A DNA stretch of 64,000 bases from Lotus japonicus (Eukaryota > Streptophyta > Magnoliopsida > Fabales > Fabaceae), in the NCBI RefSeq assembly GCF_012489685.1, contig NC_080041.1:104439760-104503759 (forward strand). Direction: 5' to 3'. Every line of letters begins with the position of its first letter. The first letter of the stretch is position 1. A program made the position numbers and the translations under genes. Shown here piece after piece: positions 10,540 through 20,670 of this stretch. Under the pieces are notes generated by a model. It was not told where the DNA came from. It was given only the letters and a program-made list of their open reading frames with translations, and did not search any database.

Positions 10540-12381
10540 ATGGCTGTTGCACCTTTCAGAGGACCTCCTAGCGAGTGTTCTGGGAATAAGAAAATGGAAA
10601 GAAAGCCTTCTGGAAGGAGACGTGTATTTGTTCAGACTGAAACTGGATGTGTTTTGGGGATGGAATTAGATAGAAGTGATAATGCACACACTGTGAAGAG
10701 GAAATTACAGGTTGCATTCAATGTCCCGACTGAGGAAAGCTCACTCATATGCGGGGACATGGTCCTGAAAAATGATCTTAGTGTGGTTAGAAATGACTCT
10801 CCACTTCTTCTCACTAGGAACTTTTTATACAGGAGCTCATCTACCCCATGCATTTCACCTTCTGGCAGGGATCTTCAGCAGAGGGATCAGAGTGGACCAA
10901 TTGAGATTATAGGTTGCTCAGATGTATTTTCTGGAATAAAACATGTGGTTGAGGATATCATAATGGCTATAAAAGTTGGCATTGAACCAATCCCCGTTCA
11001 GAGTGGATTGGGAGGTGCATATTATTTTAGAAACTGCCATGGCGAAAATGTTGCTATAGTGAAACCAACTGATGAGGAACCTTATGCACCGAACAATCCG
11101 AAAGGTTTTGTTGGCAAAGCTCTTGGACAACCGGGACTGAAACGGTCTGTGAGGGTTGGGGAGACGGGTTTCAGAGAAGTTGCAGCTTACCTTCTTGACC
11201 ATGTTCATTTTGCCAATGTTCCTTCTACTGCCCTTGTGAAGGTGAGGCATTCTATTTTTAATGTAAATGACAGGGTCAATGGTAATATGCATCCTAACAA
11301 GAAACATATAAGCAAGATTGCATCACTGCAGCAGTTCATCCCTCATGATTTTGATGCTAGTGATCATGGAACTTCTAGTTTCCCGGTTGCTGCTGTTCAC
11401 AGGATTGGGATTTTAGACATACGGATTTTGAACACAGACAGACATGCAGGAAATCTTCTGGTCAGGAAGGTTGGAAGGTTTGATGAAGTGGAGCTTTTTC
11501 CCATCGATCATGGTCTTTGTCTACCTGAAAGTTTGGAAGATCCATATTTTGAATGGATCCACTGGCCTCAGGCATCAATTCCTTTCTCCGATGATGAGCT
11601 CAAGTATATATCTCATCTAGACCCCTTTCGTGATTCGGAAATGCTGAGAATGGAGCTTCCCATGATTCGAGAAGCATGCTTGCGGGTTTTGGTTCTGTGC
11701 ACTTTATTCCTCAAGGAAGCAGCAGCCTTTGGTCTTTGTCTGGCAGAGATTGGCGACATGATGAGTAGGGTATTTCAGGGTCCTGATGAAGAGCCCAGTG
11801 AGCTTGAGCTCATATGTGTTGAAGCAAAGAAACTGTTAGATCAGGACGAAGAATCCTCTTCTTTCGAGGCGGAAGTAGGAGACAAAAATGTCACCCAGTT
11901 TCATTTGGATTGTGATGATCAGGATTTGGGTTTCCCTACTAATATAGAAGAGAAGCCAACTTCTCAATTTGGAGCAAAAAATGGGAAAGGTAAAATTGCA
12001 GTTTCTAAACTGGAGGAAAGTGCGGTGGAGGAGGAGGGGGCTGTGAATGAAGGTGAGTTGCCTGTAGGTGCGGATGAATATACTTTTCCCGTGGGAAATT
12101 GGGTGCCCAATATTTCAAAGCTATCGGTGTCTGTGGAAAACAAGATAATTGGTGTAAAGCAAAGAAGTGGTTTTTTGGCTGGGACATCATCTGGAAGTAC
12201 TAAAGTGAATGAGTTGCCTGGTAGCTCGAGTTTTGTGGAGCTTGCAGACATTGATGAAGAGAAGTGGAATCAGTTTCTTGAAAATTTTCAAAGGCTGTTG
12301 GTCCCAGCTTTTGTTAATTGCAAACGCGGAAATGCTGGTAAGAGGCAGAGGCAGAGACTTGGCACTTCATGCCAGTTTTAG
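10504..12381 (+). CDS. PI4KG: Phosphatidylinositol 4-kinase gamma (ubiquitin-like-domain PI4K, type II-like)
   Basis: Intact single-exon gene of 625 codons (613 from the second ATG at 10540, the start of the conserved MAVA.. N-terminus). Residues about 39-104 form one ubiquitin-like domain (RRVFVQTETG.. to ..NDSPLLL). The PI3/PI4-kinase catalytic domain follows from about residue 155 to 420: glycine-rich loop SGLGGAYYF (167-175), ATP-binding lysine in IVKP (K187), catalytic loop NTDRHAGNL (310-318, D312) and metal-binding IDHG (334-337, D335). The C-terminal third is acidic and low-complexity and ends in a basic RGNAGKRQRQRL tail, as in the plant gamma5/6/7 group. Members of this family have been reported to act more as protein kinases, on proteasome-related substrates, than as lipid kinases; that is family knowledge. 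All key residues are present, so a functional protein is expected. Confidence 0.93.
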   Translation: MYPDSETCLYDEMAVAPFRGPPSECSGNKKMERKPSGRRRVFVQTETGCVLGMELDRSDNAHTVKRKLQVAFNVPTEESSLICGDMVLKNDLSVVRNDSPLLLTRNFLYRSSSTPCISPSGRDLQQRDQSGPIEIIGCSDVFSGIKHVVEDIIMAIKVGIEPIPVQSGLGGAYYFRNCHGENVAIVKPTDEEPYAPNNPKGFVGKALGQPGLKRSVRVGETGFREVAAYLLDHVHFANVPSTALVKVRHSIFNVNDRVNGNMHPNKKHISKIASLQQFIPHDFDASDHGTSSFPVAAVHRIGILDIRILNTDRHAGNLLVRKVGRFDEVELFPIDHGLCLPESLEDPYFEWIHWPQASIPFSDDELKYISHLDPFRDSEMLRMELPMIREACLRVLVLCTLFLKEAAAFGLCLAEIGDMMSRVFQGPDEEPSELELICVEAKKLLDQDEESSSFEAEVGDKNVTQFHLDCDDQDLGFPTNIEEKPTSQFGAKNGKGKIAVSKLEESAVEEEGAVNEGELPVGADEYTFPVGNWVPNISKLSVSVENKIIGVKQRSGFLAGTSSGSTKVNELPGSSSFVELADIDEEKWNQFLENFQRLLVPAFVNCKRGNAGKRQRQRLGTSCQF

Positions 12382-13049
12382 AGGGGGCATTATAAAATGG
12401 TATACATATAGGGTTTGAACTTTGAACTTTGAACGAATAAGAAGATTTTAGAGGCTTGTACAATGTGTCATGTGGTACACATTGAATATCTATAGATAAA
12501 TAGTTAAATAAAGTAGATGTAGATTGTGAGGTAGTAAGCTCTTACCTCAGTGAATAGAGAGAGGAGAATAACACTAGATGTGAAGGCAGTGACCAGATTT
12601 GTATCAATGTTTCCTGGAGACTTAAATGATATTTCTGGTGTGGTTGGTTGGTTTCTCATCTTTAAATTCCCCTGTTTTTGTCCTTTTGGTGACTTAAATG
12701 AATTTTGGTTGGTATGTTGAATAATTCAGGGTAGGTATTGGCATATTTAGCTTCAAAATTCAAAATCACAATTCACACTTGCAAGAAATATATTATGAAG
12801 ATAATGTACAATACTCAAACTGCATACCTTCTACATTATTCTACATATATCTATTTTTTACTATGGGAAGAAACGAACAACACTTAACACTTTAGTTCCT
12901 ATAGCTGCCTATTGTTAACAGATAATACTTTGATATAAAGCAAATTAACCTATATTATATATGTCCAGGCCACTAGGTGCAGTTGTTGTTAGCAACTTTT
13001 GATACAAAATTGTGAGCCTGGAAATATAACTAGCTAGGATACATCGACC
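12382..13049. other. 3' flank of PI4K-gamma and intergenic DNA
   Basis: The first few hundred bases after the stop probably form the 3' UTR (AT-rich, with AATAA-like stretches near 12435 and 12508). No ORF or repeat boundary was recognised in the rest. Confidence 0.5.
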
Positions 13050-13283
13050 TTAATTTCCAGGCACATGATTATTGATGGGTGGCTTGTGGCTGGGTCTTCC
13101 CTTATAATCCTTATACATCAGGGTTGCAACCTCATTTGCAGCGTCCACAACACTTTGGGCTTCATTTTTTTCAGCAGTGCTTAGAGGCTGTTCAGAATTT
13201 TGTTGTTCAGACTTTGGGCTACTCCTTGGAATTACATGCTTGGTGATCTTCAAATGCGGCTTTGAGCCCATTATCATGTGCTT
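13050..13283 (-). CDS. RGF/GLV/CLEL-type terminal exon without its own signal-peptide exon (orphan or alternative last exon)
   Basis: A minus-strand frame of 77 codons starts after a CACAG acceptor (an alternative acceptor three bases on makes a NAGNAG pair) and ends with DYKGRPSHKPPINN plus HVPGN. The DY start, KPP and terminal NN recall root meristem growth factor/GOLVEN peptides, whose Tyr is sulfated after the preceding Asp. The motif is one residue longer than the usual 13 and carries a five-residue tail. The exon starts in phase 0, the same phase as the last exon of the RGF gene at 14630-15612 on the same strand, and its first residues (KHMIMG) resemble that exon (HIMHHG). I found no signal peptide between 13284 and 14629. 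It may be an alternative last exon of the upstream gene, or the remains of a tandem duplicate whose first exons were lost. Confidence 0.6.
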   Translation of the reverse strand, partial: KHMIMGSKPHLKITKHVIPRSSPKSEQQNSEQPLSTAEKNEAQSVVDAANEVATLMYKDYKGRPSHKPPINNHVPGN

Positions 13284-13544
13284 CTGTGTGAATTTGAATT
13301 AGGTCAGCAAAATGGAAAATTAAATAGGATAATTAATTTATTCAAAGTGGAAAAAGTATACTTAAATGGGGAGACCAAGTTTAAAAATGTTCGACCCATG
13401 AAACTTGTTCTTACTACTAGTATTCAGTAAACTTTATTTGCGAAAGCATTATGTGTTAATTTGTATAAAAACACTATTAACTTGTGAAACAGATTTTTCT
13501 TGATCTACGATAGACAAATTCGTTTTAAATTAATGAGAGTGACC

Positions 13545-13573
13545 GAGTGAGTGAGTGAGTGAGTGAGAGAGAG
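13545..13573. repeat. (GAGT)n microsatellite
   Basis: Six to seven tandem GAGT units followed by a short GA run. Confidence 0.8.
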
Positions 13574-13705
13574 ATAAATCTCTTGATATAACCACACATA
13601 TATATATGGTCAAGATTAAAATTTATTTTATGGTCATAACCATTTACAAAAATGTTAAAAAAATATCACATGACTTTATGTTCTAATCTTGACTATGTTT
13701 AACGA

Positions 13706-14079
13706 TAGGACTGTTCATGGTTCGGTTCTTTGCTTGAACCGAACCGAACCGAACCTGAACCAAAATTTGGGTTTGAGAGAACCGAACCGAACCGATATAG
13801 TATGGTTCGAACCGAACCGAACCGGTTTCAAATTTTGGTTAACCACTTCGGTAAAATATGCATATTTATAGATGGTTCGAACCGAACCGAACCGATATAC
13901 TATGGTTCGAATCGAACCGAACCTGAATTGGTAGTTGATATTTTGGTTCGGTTACCGAACCGGTTTTTCAATTTAGGTTCGAGTTTGGTTCGGTTCTTAA
14001 AGGTTCGGTTCTTAAACGGTTCGGTTTTCGGTTCGGTTCTTGGTTAGCTTCGGTTCTCAGAGAACCATGAACAGTCCTA
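13706..14079. mobile_element. hAT-type MITE built of GGTTCGGTTC/GAACCGAACC repeats
   Basis: The ends are inverted copies starting TAGGACTGTTCATGGTTC. The eight bases TTTAACGA flank both sides (13698-13705 and 14080-14087), a perfect target duplication of hAT size. The 374-bp interior is almost entirely variants of GGTTCGGTT or its complement, giving spurious Asn-Arg-Thr-Glu-Pro ORFs. There is no transposase. It lies between the two RGF-type exons, in what would be an intron if they are spliced alternatively. Confidence 0.85.
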
Positions 14080-14629
14080 TTTAACGATGTTTCAGTGATA
14101 ATTTACTTCCTTTTACCCTCACATTATAACAAAGTCTCACATGATGCATGCATATTGTAGGTTTAAAGCAATTATAGTGTCCAAAAGTTGTAGTTTTTGT
14201 GTTCAATCATAGGGGGAGTTTAAAGCGTGTCAAAAGAGTATGTTACTAGCATTATTCAATGCAGAGAAGAATGTGAGAAAGTAGAACCTGATGATCATGA
14301 TTTTGTTCTTGTAAGCTTCGGAAAATCTTCTTCAAACCATCGTTCTCCTTACCGGCTGAAAATGGTAAAAGACATATACAAAGAGCCATTAATCTCTTTA
14401 GTAATTAGTATAACACCCTTTTGATGACTTTATAGCTCTTTTTGGTATTCATATTTACATTTTGCATGCACAACATTTCAAGGATATTAGGCTTCACCAA
14501 AGTCCAGGAAATCGCTACACATGAATTAATAATATAAATTAATTATGATAATTACAAACAAGTTTAGTTGCACTCTAAGACTTACTAATTATAAGCTATA
14601 GCTAGTGGACTCACAAAGGTTTCACTAGA
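14080..14629. other. DNA between the two RGF-type terminal exons
   Basis: No conserved gene; the short plus-strand ORF at 14227-14424 has no recognisable domain. This stretch would be intronic or 3' UTR of the RGF gene. Confidence 0.4.
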
Positions 14630-15612
14630 TCAGTTATGTTTTGGAAGGTGGTGCCTGGGTCCATGATAATCAGCAGTGAAAGCTACAAAACCAGCCATTT
14701 TGAGCTTTCTTGGTTTAAAAGTACTTTTCTCCCTTTTACATTTTACCATTTTATCTCCCTCTCTTTCAAAGACTACACATGTTCCATCAGAATAGGTTGC
14801 ACCTGAAATCTTTGAAGACCCACTTCCATCTTCTCCTTTTCCATCCTTATTAGCATCCATACTTGTGATCTCTTCATGATGCATGGTCAGTTTCTTTCCT
14901 CCAAACCCTAGCTTCCTCATATGAGCATAACCACTTCTCTCAAATGGTTCCTGCCCATGATGCATTATATGCTGAAATTAATAACATGAAGTAACAAATT
15001 CACAATAATACTTACACATCAAAATAACTATGACAATGCACAAACACACCATTTTTCTTCCGATCTCTATTTTCTTTATCACATCACATCATATATCACA
15101 TTAGTTTTTTTTTTTTCTCATTTTGGGTGTTTGTGAGGTGTATGTAGGATGAAGATATCCACAAAATTAAAGAAAATGACTGGTGGACATTCACACAGTG
15201 CAGATACCTTCTAGACACTTAAAGTGAGAAAGGAAGAGAAGAGTGAGGATAAAAAGATGCAATATATGATGTAAGGTGAGAAGAAGAAACAGATAGAGAA
15301 AAAAATAGAATATTTATAAAGTATCTAGCTATTTGGATGTCTAAGTATCACAAAGTTAATAATCAACACACCTTTTGAGCAGACATAGTTGTAATTCCAG
15401 TCACCTCATCAAGCTTGTTTGTGTTCACTTCCTGACCTGTAGTTACAGATGGGGTAATCAGAATCATGCAATCTTTAGTTGGATCTTTTGGAAAGTAATA
15501 AATATGGAGAATGCTATTATAATATTTCACCTGAAACTCTTACTGATGAGACAGTCATGATGACAAAAAGACATCCTAGTAAAAGGCTTGAGAGCACTCT
15601 GAACTTCTTCAT
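14630..15612 (-). CDS. RGF: RGF/GOLVEN/CLEL secreted peptide hormone precursor, three exons
   Basis: The spliced minus-strand reading frame is exon 1 15612-15531, exon 2 15436-15372 and exon 3 14971-14630. All junctions are GT-AG and phases agree (1 then 0), giving 162 residues. Exon 1 encodes a basic start (MKKFRVL) and a hydrophobic core (SLLLGCLFVIM) up to about VRVSG: a secretory signal peptide. Exons 2-3 form a variable, charged pro-region. The protein ends exactly in ADYHGPRHHLPKHN, matching the mature 13-residue RGF pattern (Asp-Tyr start, Pro and His-rich centre, His-Asn end). The DY pair is the tyrosylprotein sulfotransferase site. By family knowledge, such peptides act outside the cell through RGFR-type LRR receptor kinases in root meristem maintenance and gravitropism. 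The usual PP before the terminal residues is LP here. Start chosen by the signal peptide; the same exon extends upstream in frame but without a better start. Confidence 0.85.
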
Positions 15613-15690
15613 CTCAGTGTTTCTTCTCCTCATGAGTTTTCTTTTGTTTAACAACTGAAAGAGAGAAAACTTAACTAGCAAGAACCTGAG

Positions 15691-15697
15691 TTTTATA
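15691..15697 (-). promoter_or_regulatory. TATA box of the RGF precursor gene
   Basis: TATAAAA on the minus strand lies about 80 bases upstream of the ATG at 15612, placing a transcription start near 15660 and a leader of about 50 bases. Confidence 0.55.
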
Positions 15698-15729
15698 GAG
15701 GGTTTCAAACTCCAAAACCAAGTCAAAGT

Positions 15730-16075
15730 TAGGCTCCAGACACCTGTTCTCTTGATTATTATATTGTTCCTTGGTAAGTTAAAAGCTCAGGAAAGCTCAA
15801 AAACAGATGAATAAATTATTTAAAAAGTAAATTTTAAAAAGTACGATTTTTCACTTAAAAAGGGGGCTACTCAATCTCAAGTTTGAATGTGGTTAATTAT
15901 ATGTTTGAACTGATGAAACTATGCAAGTAGTCATAAAAAGTCATAATTTGGTCTTGATTCGCAGATATTGTCTGGTTCTCATGTTTGCCACAAACAGCAT
16001 AGCCAGATTCTACTGTGTTTTTTTTGGTACATAGATTCTACTGTGTACTGTGTTTAAATAAATGGCTAGCCATAG
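15730..16075. other. Upstream region of the RGF gene, nothing further recognised
   Basis: AT-rich flank with a duplicated GATTCTACTGTGT at about 16005-16045; no gene. Confidence 0.4.
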
Positions 16076-16320
16076 CACTACAAGAAAAATGCTAAATATC
16101 AGTCAGCTAATGAGAAAAGGACAATATAATGCTATATAATTCAAATAGCGTTGGCATCGAAACGAAGTTAAAAAGTCGAAACTAACCTAAGGTGGCCAAC
16201 ATTTTTGTGCTGAAGTTAGCGTCGGTCGTAAGACTCTAAGCCAATGCTAATGAGGAATAAATTGTGAAAAAATGAAATGACTACACAACATAATATAAAG
16301 TTTACAAATTAAAAAACTTA
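16076..16320. mobile_element. CACTA-like terminus fragment
   Basis: The sequence starts CACTACAAGAAAAATGC, matching the tip consensus of plant CACTA/EnSpm elements, followed by GC-richer motifs such as GCGTTGGC and TTAGCGTCGG that look like subterminal repeats. A similar composition (GTTGGCTTC, CGCCAAC) reappears at about 19975-20105, but no matching right tip was found. Confidence 0.4.
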
Positions 16321-16324
16321 ACGA

Positions 16325-16990
16325 ATTAATCTACTTGATAATCTCTTGAAGAGGGGAGTGGATCTTGGCGACAACAATGATGGCCGGTGTTTCTTCTGTT
16401 CTCAGCATATAGAAGAGGTAGCCCATCTGTTTTTTAGCTGTGACTTCACATATAAGGTATGGATGGGGTGCTATGAGTGGTTGAGTGTGGAGACTGTACT
16501 GCATAAAGCTTATGACACTAATTTTTTCCATCATGAGCATTGGGGCAAAAATAAAAAACAAAGACTAGCTTGGAGAAGCATTTGGCTGGCCGTTCTTTGG
16601 TGCATTTGGGATCAGCGAAATGCTGCTGTTTTTAGCGGAGAACAAGTACGCTTGGAGAAGGTTGTGGATATGATCAAACTAACATCATGGCTCTAGTTAA
16701 AATCCATTATGCAGGGCTTTTGTGCATTTTTATGCTTGGGACAAGGAACCTTGGGTGTGTTTGTCTGGTTTAATTTATAGGACAGTGGGAATGCATATTT
16801 TATGTCATTGTAAGATACTTTGTTTGGTGGCATCCCCTAATAGTGTTACTCTTCTTTGCATTTTACTTCCTGTGGTATAAGTCTTAGTTGTTCTTTTTTT
16901 GTTCTCTTTTTCTGTAATTGGATTGGGGCACCCCTTGTGCTCCCGTTCAATTCATTTTGCCTTTTCAAAAAATAAAATAAAATAAAGAAA
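16325..16990 (+). pseudogene. 5'-truncated LINE 3' end with reverse-transcriptase zinc-binding domain
   Basis: Codons from about 16346 to 16696 encode a zinc-binding RT-associated module: CFFCSQHIEEVAHLFFSC (C-x2-C-x6-H-x5-C pattern), then VW, a WxxIWxxVLWCIWxxRN-like block and a tail ending SWL. This is the C-terminal domain of plant L1-type ORF2 (zf-RVT). After the stop comes a LINE-type 3' UTR and an A-rich tail (about 16966-16988). There is no RT or endonuclease upstream, so it is a typical 5'-truncated insertion and not functional alone. Confidence 0.75.
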
Positions 16991-16999
16991 ATGCACTAA

Positions 17000-17070
17000 G
17001 AATAGTCTTAAATGCATTTGAAGGTGGCAGTCAAGATACATATTTCCTTCAAATGCATTTAAGACTATTC
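17000..17070. repeat. Perfect 25-bp inverted repeat with 21-base loop (foldback)
   Basis: The arms 17000-17024 and 17046-17070 are exact reverse complements, centred on AAATGCATTT. Transcribed, they would form a 25-bp perfect stem. It directly follows the LINE A-tail. A miRNA precursor usually has mismatches and longer arms, so a recent foldback is more likely. Confidence 0.8.
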
Positions 17071-19683
17071 GGAGAATATTTTCCCTATTCCTTACATATA
17101 CACCATTTTGTTAAGTTTTTCAATTCACAAGTATTACATTATATGGTACGATTATTATAATTTTTATTACATTAATTTTTTTATCAAAACAAACAATAAT
17201 TTCTATACTTCAACACCAACTTCTACATAAATAGTCCAAACATGAGAATATTTCTAGAATGTCTATATATAGTGCTTCTCACTTTTACATACAATACATT
17301 TAAATATGAAAATATTCCTAGCTATAACTTATATATGGTGTTTTCCACTTTTGCAAATAATTAACCAGTCAAAAACAATGAACGCGCAATACATCACTAC
17401 TAATTTTGTTATTCTTTACGAGTTTTGAGACTGTCCCTTGCCATATATTGTTGTCATCGATCCTTTTCCATATTTTTCAGGAACGTCCCTTTTTCTATAT
17501 AGTGCCTATACATTACTCGGGAGCTCATTTTATTGTTGTACGTACAAGGGCATGATACTTTGGGTACACTTTGACAAACCGATTTATAATATAAACACAA
17601 CTTAATTAACAAAATAAAATTCTAAAAAAGAAAAATAGAATTCAAAATATTTTAATTAAGTAAACTAAAACCCACAAATCAATTTAAGTTTATAGACTTA
17701 TCTATTTTAAGTTGCTCTTGTTGCCACCCTCAATCCTGGATTACACTTTAGCAAACGAGTTTATAACATATTCTATTAGATACATCCATCACATGTAGAC
17801 TCGACCTAGCAAAAGCACATATAGGAATAACGCGACTCCAAACTATGGAAACCATGCCTCCAAACTATCAATTATTTAATGATAAAATGGGTGGTCCTAT
17901 ATATGACATGTTGAATAGATACAGGACCACGTACCATCGTTATTCCTTGCTAGATGATTGAGTTTAGACAAGATGGCCATGCAAAAGATTAAAAGAAGAC
18001 AGATGGCTAATGCAAGTGAAGGCCCTTAATTTGTCAGAGATCGATCGATATGTTGCAAATCAGTTGAATCCATGAGATAAGACAATAAGATAATAAGAAA
18101 TGAGTGTTTTCATTAATTGGATGCCATGTACCTAACTACCTAACTACAATGAGATAATACGAAATGAGTGTTTTTATTAAGGAAAATGCATTGGTTTTGT
18201 AAAACAATAAAAAATTTAGATTATTTGAAGAGTGCTTAAAACATTAATCTTTCTCAAATAGAGTGAGTAATTAGTATCGTCCAAATGTTAGAGTCAATAA
18301 AGAAAAAGTCATAATCAAGAACATATTATAAAAAACTTGTATAGAATCTTAGTGTACACTCATCTAACCTTCACCTAATAAAAAGATGATCAAACAAGAA
18401 CACTGGGCCGGCCGGGGATAAAAAAATTGGTAGAAAGTAATCGTAACTTAGCATCAGAAAGATATTCCACATTGACAAAAGTAATTAAAATTCTAGTTCT
18501 TTTACATTGACAAAAAGATCTAATATAAAGCTTCTCCAGCAGCAATATTTTTGCTTGTCTCATCCTTTTCACATTCCTCATATCAACTCATTTATGTATG
18601 ATCATCACGCGTCATACCTTCTCGTGTCCTAAAAAACAATTCAAATCACCATAATTTAAAAACCGCATTTCACTATTACAATTCAAGTGAAGTATAAAAT
18701 CAACAAAAGAAGAATGAGAATTTGAGAAAACTACCACATATAGTGCATATGCTTGGTGAAAGTTCAGAAGCCAATTAGAGAAAATTAAACTTTCTCTAAT
18801 TGTTTGCTTGTGAAGTTCAATGACGGTGTTCACTAGATGATCATTTATTCCTAATGACATGCATGTGGACCTAAAATGAATGTCAGAAGTAGAACTTTCC
18901 ATTTTCAGTATTTATGCAACAGTTAATAGAATTAGAAATCTAGCTCTATCAATCATCAGGTTAGCAAATGTTTTCCTCTAGGACCCTGCAGGGAGTATTG
19001 AGGATACTCCACACTAGTTACTTTAGCATATAAAACTACCTCAATCTAAATTCCAGGTGCCTTCAGAAAATGGGAATCACAATACTTCAGAGTGTCAGCT
19101 ATTGAACTAAAACTACTCATATCAATGTGTTAGTTGATATTGGCAACATGAATGAAGGACGTCCCGGTCAGTGGATTAACATTACACAAATGAATAATAT
19201 GCATGGTGATGGTGGGTCCATATATCATGATTGTTTCAAAAAATTGAATATATCTTCTCCACCTTAGTTATATCACGAAAACAATGAGATCACTCATGCA
19301 AACGGACGCTCCTATCACATAATATCAATCATTATAATCTTTCTCCATGAGCTGCTAGAAGTTCAAAATCGTCAAATGCTTGTATACTACGGAAATAATT
19401 GACCAAACATTTGCTCGATTAAGTGTATCCCACTGGTTCGACTCGGTCAGCATCAACCCGAGATGATATTTTTATCTCTCTCAGACAAACTAGTTGGTGG
19501 GCAAGGAGATCCACTATCACCTCTTTCATCTCAGGGAACACAACTGTCATTATTGATCTGAACAAACACTCTAAATGAATGTTGTCTCTGTCGTATTAAT
19601 TTATAGTAAGAAAGAACCGATCACATTATCTATCATATTTAGTAGTATTTCTCTTTCATATACTATTATTTAACCTCTCATTT
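17071..19683. other. Intergenic, no recognised gene
   Basis: AT-rich. The only longer ORF is on the minus strand (18612-18902, 96 codons from ATG), encoding a product rich in Leu, His, Ser and Asn with no domain I recognise. It could be an exon of a decayed gene, but has no supporting neighbours. Confidence 0.35.
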
Positions 19684-19950
19684 CTTTTTTTTGAGAAATC
19701 AAAGATATATTAGAAAAAGAAATGGCCAAGCCAAGGTCACAATACACACAGTAAAAACAAACAAACTGCACAAAGGCAGGAAAAAACTAAGAAACAAAGC
19801 AGTAAACTAAAAAAGCAAACGAACAACACAGGTCCATCAAAAACCCAAAACATCGTGAAAGAGGCACGGGACCTGCCTAAGAGAGCCTGCACGCACACTC
19901 TACCTTCATTACAAAAAGCGTCGTCAATGGGCATTGGTGTGTTGTGCTAG
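19684..19950 (-). mobile_element. LINE 3' UTR fragment, minus strand
   Basis: On the minus strand the sequence runs through a T-rich 3' UTR and ends CTTTGATTTCTC followed by an A-run (19684-19691), the same tail style as the LINE ends at 16.9, 22.2 and 27.0 kb. No coding part remains. Confidence 0.5.
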
Positions 19951-20641
19951 CTTAAAGTTTCACATACGCTAAATTGTAGTGTCAGCCAGGCGATTTGTGT
20001 TGGCTTCAAATCTTTTACTGTTAATCTCAACGCCAACACTAAATAAGTTAGAGCGTCGACTTTAATTATATCCTTATATTAACGTCATTTTTCAACCAAC
20101 GCTTTTGTAATGGATTTATTTTGCAAGCGATTACACCAAACTTTATTTATTCATGTACCAAACTTTATTTATTCATATGCATCAAACACCAAACTCACCA
20201 CCACTCCAATATCAAAAACCAGGTATAAGAAAGAAAATAGTTTTGATTCAATTATATTGAACTATTCTTTTAATCTTATTTTCATTTACTTTCACTTCTT
20301 ATTTTTTCTTCTATAACATCATCTATTTATTTCTCTCTCTTTTTTTACCTCTTTCAATGAAGGTGAGATTGAAATGTGAATAAATATTGGGAAAAAAAAC
20401 ATCCTCTCAAACTTTGTAAAACAGTTACAATAACAAGGAGGGAATGTGGCGATCGATGATATGGAAACATAGCTCTCAAGAGGAGAGCATATATCAAATC
20501 AAGAGCCTCTGAATAAGGGCCATTGATTTTGGTGCATAGAATTGCGAAACCATATTGATATTGTAATTAACCTTTTTAATCAAACACATTGTGTGAACTA
20601 CAAACTGGTGTTGTACGATCGAGTTTAAGAGCACGAGGGCG

Positions 20642-20670
20642 TAACCTCCAACTTGATGCTAGTGCTCTCT
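20642..20670 (+). repeat. 29-bp direct repeat, copy 1
   Basis: This 29-base segment (TAACCTCCAACTTGATGCTA and nine more) recurs exactly at 21257-21285. Confidence 0.85.

Noticed and set aside
13689..14047. Two plus-strand ORFs rich in Asn-Arg-Thr-Glu-Pro
   Set aside because: Frame readings of the GGTTCGG-repeat MITE; no conserved domain and open only because the repeat lacks stops.
18612..18902. 96-codon minus-strand ORF
   Set aside because: No recognisable family, no splice partners or promoter; kept only as a note in the intergenic entry.
19951..20105. Right end of a CACTA element matching the tip at 16076
   Set aside because: Motifs are similar, but the expected ..TTCTTGTAGTG tip and 3-bp duplication were not found.
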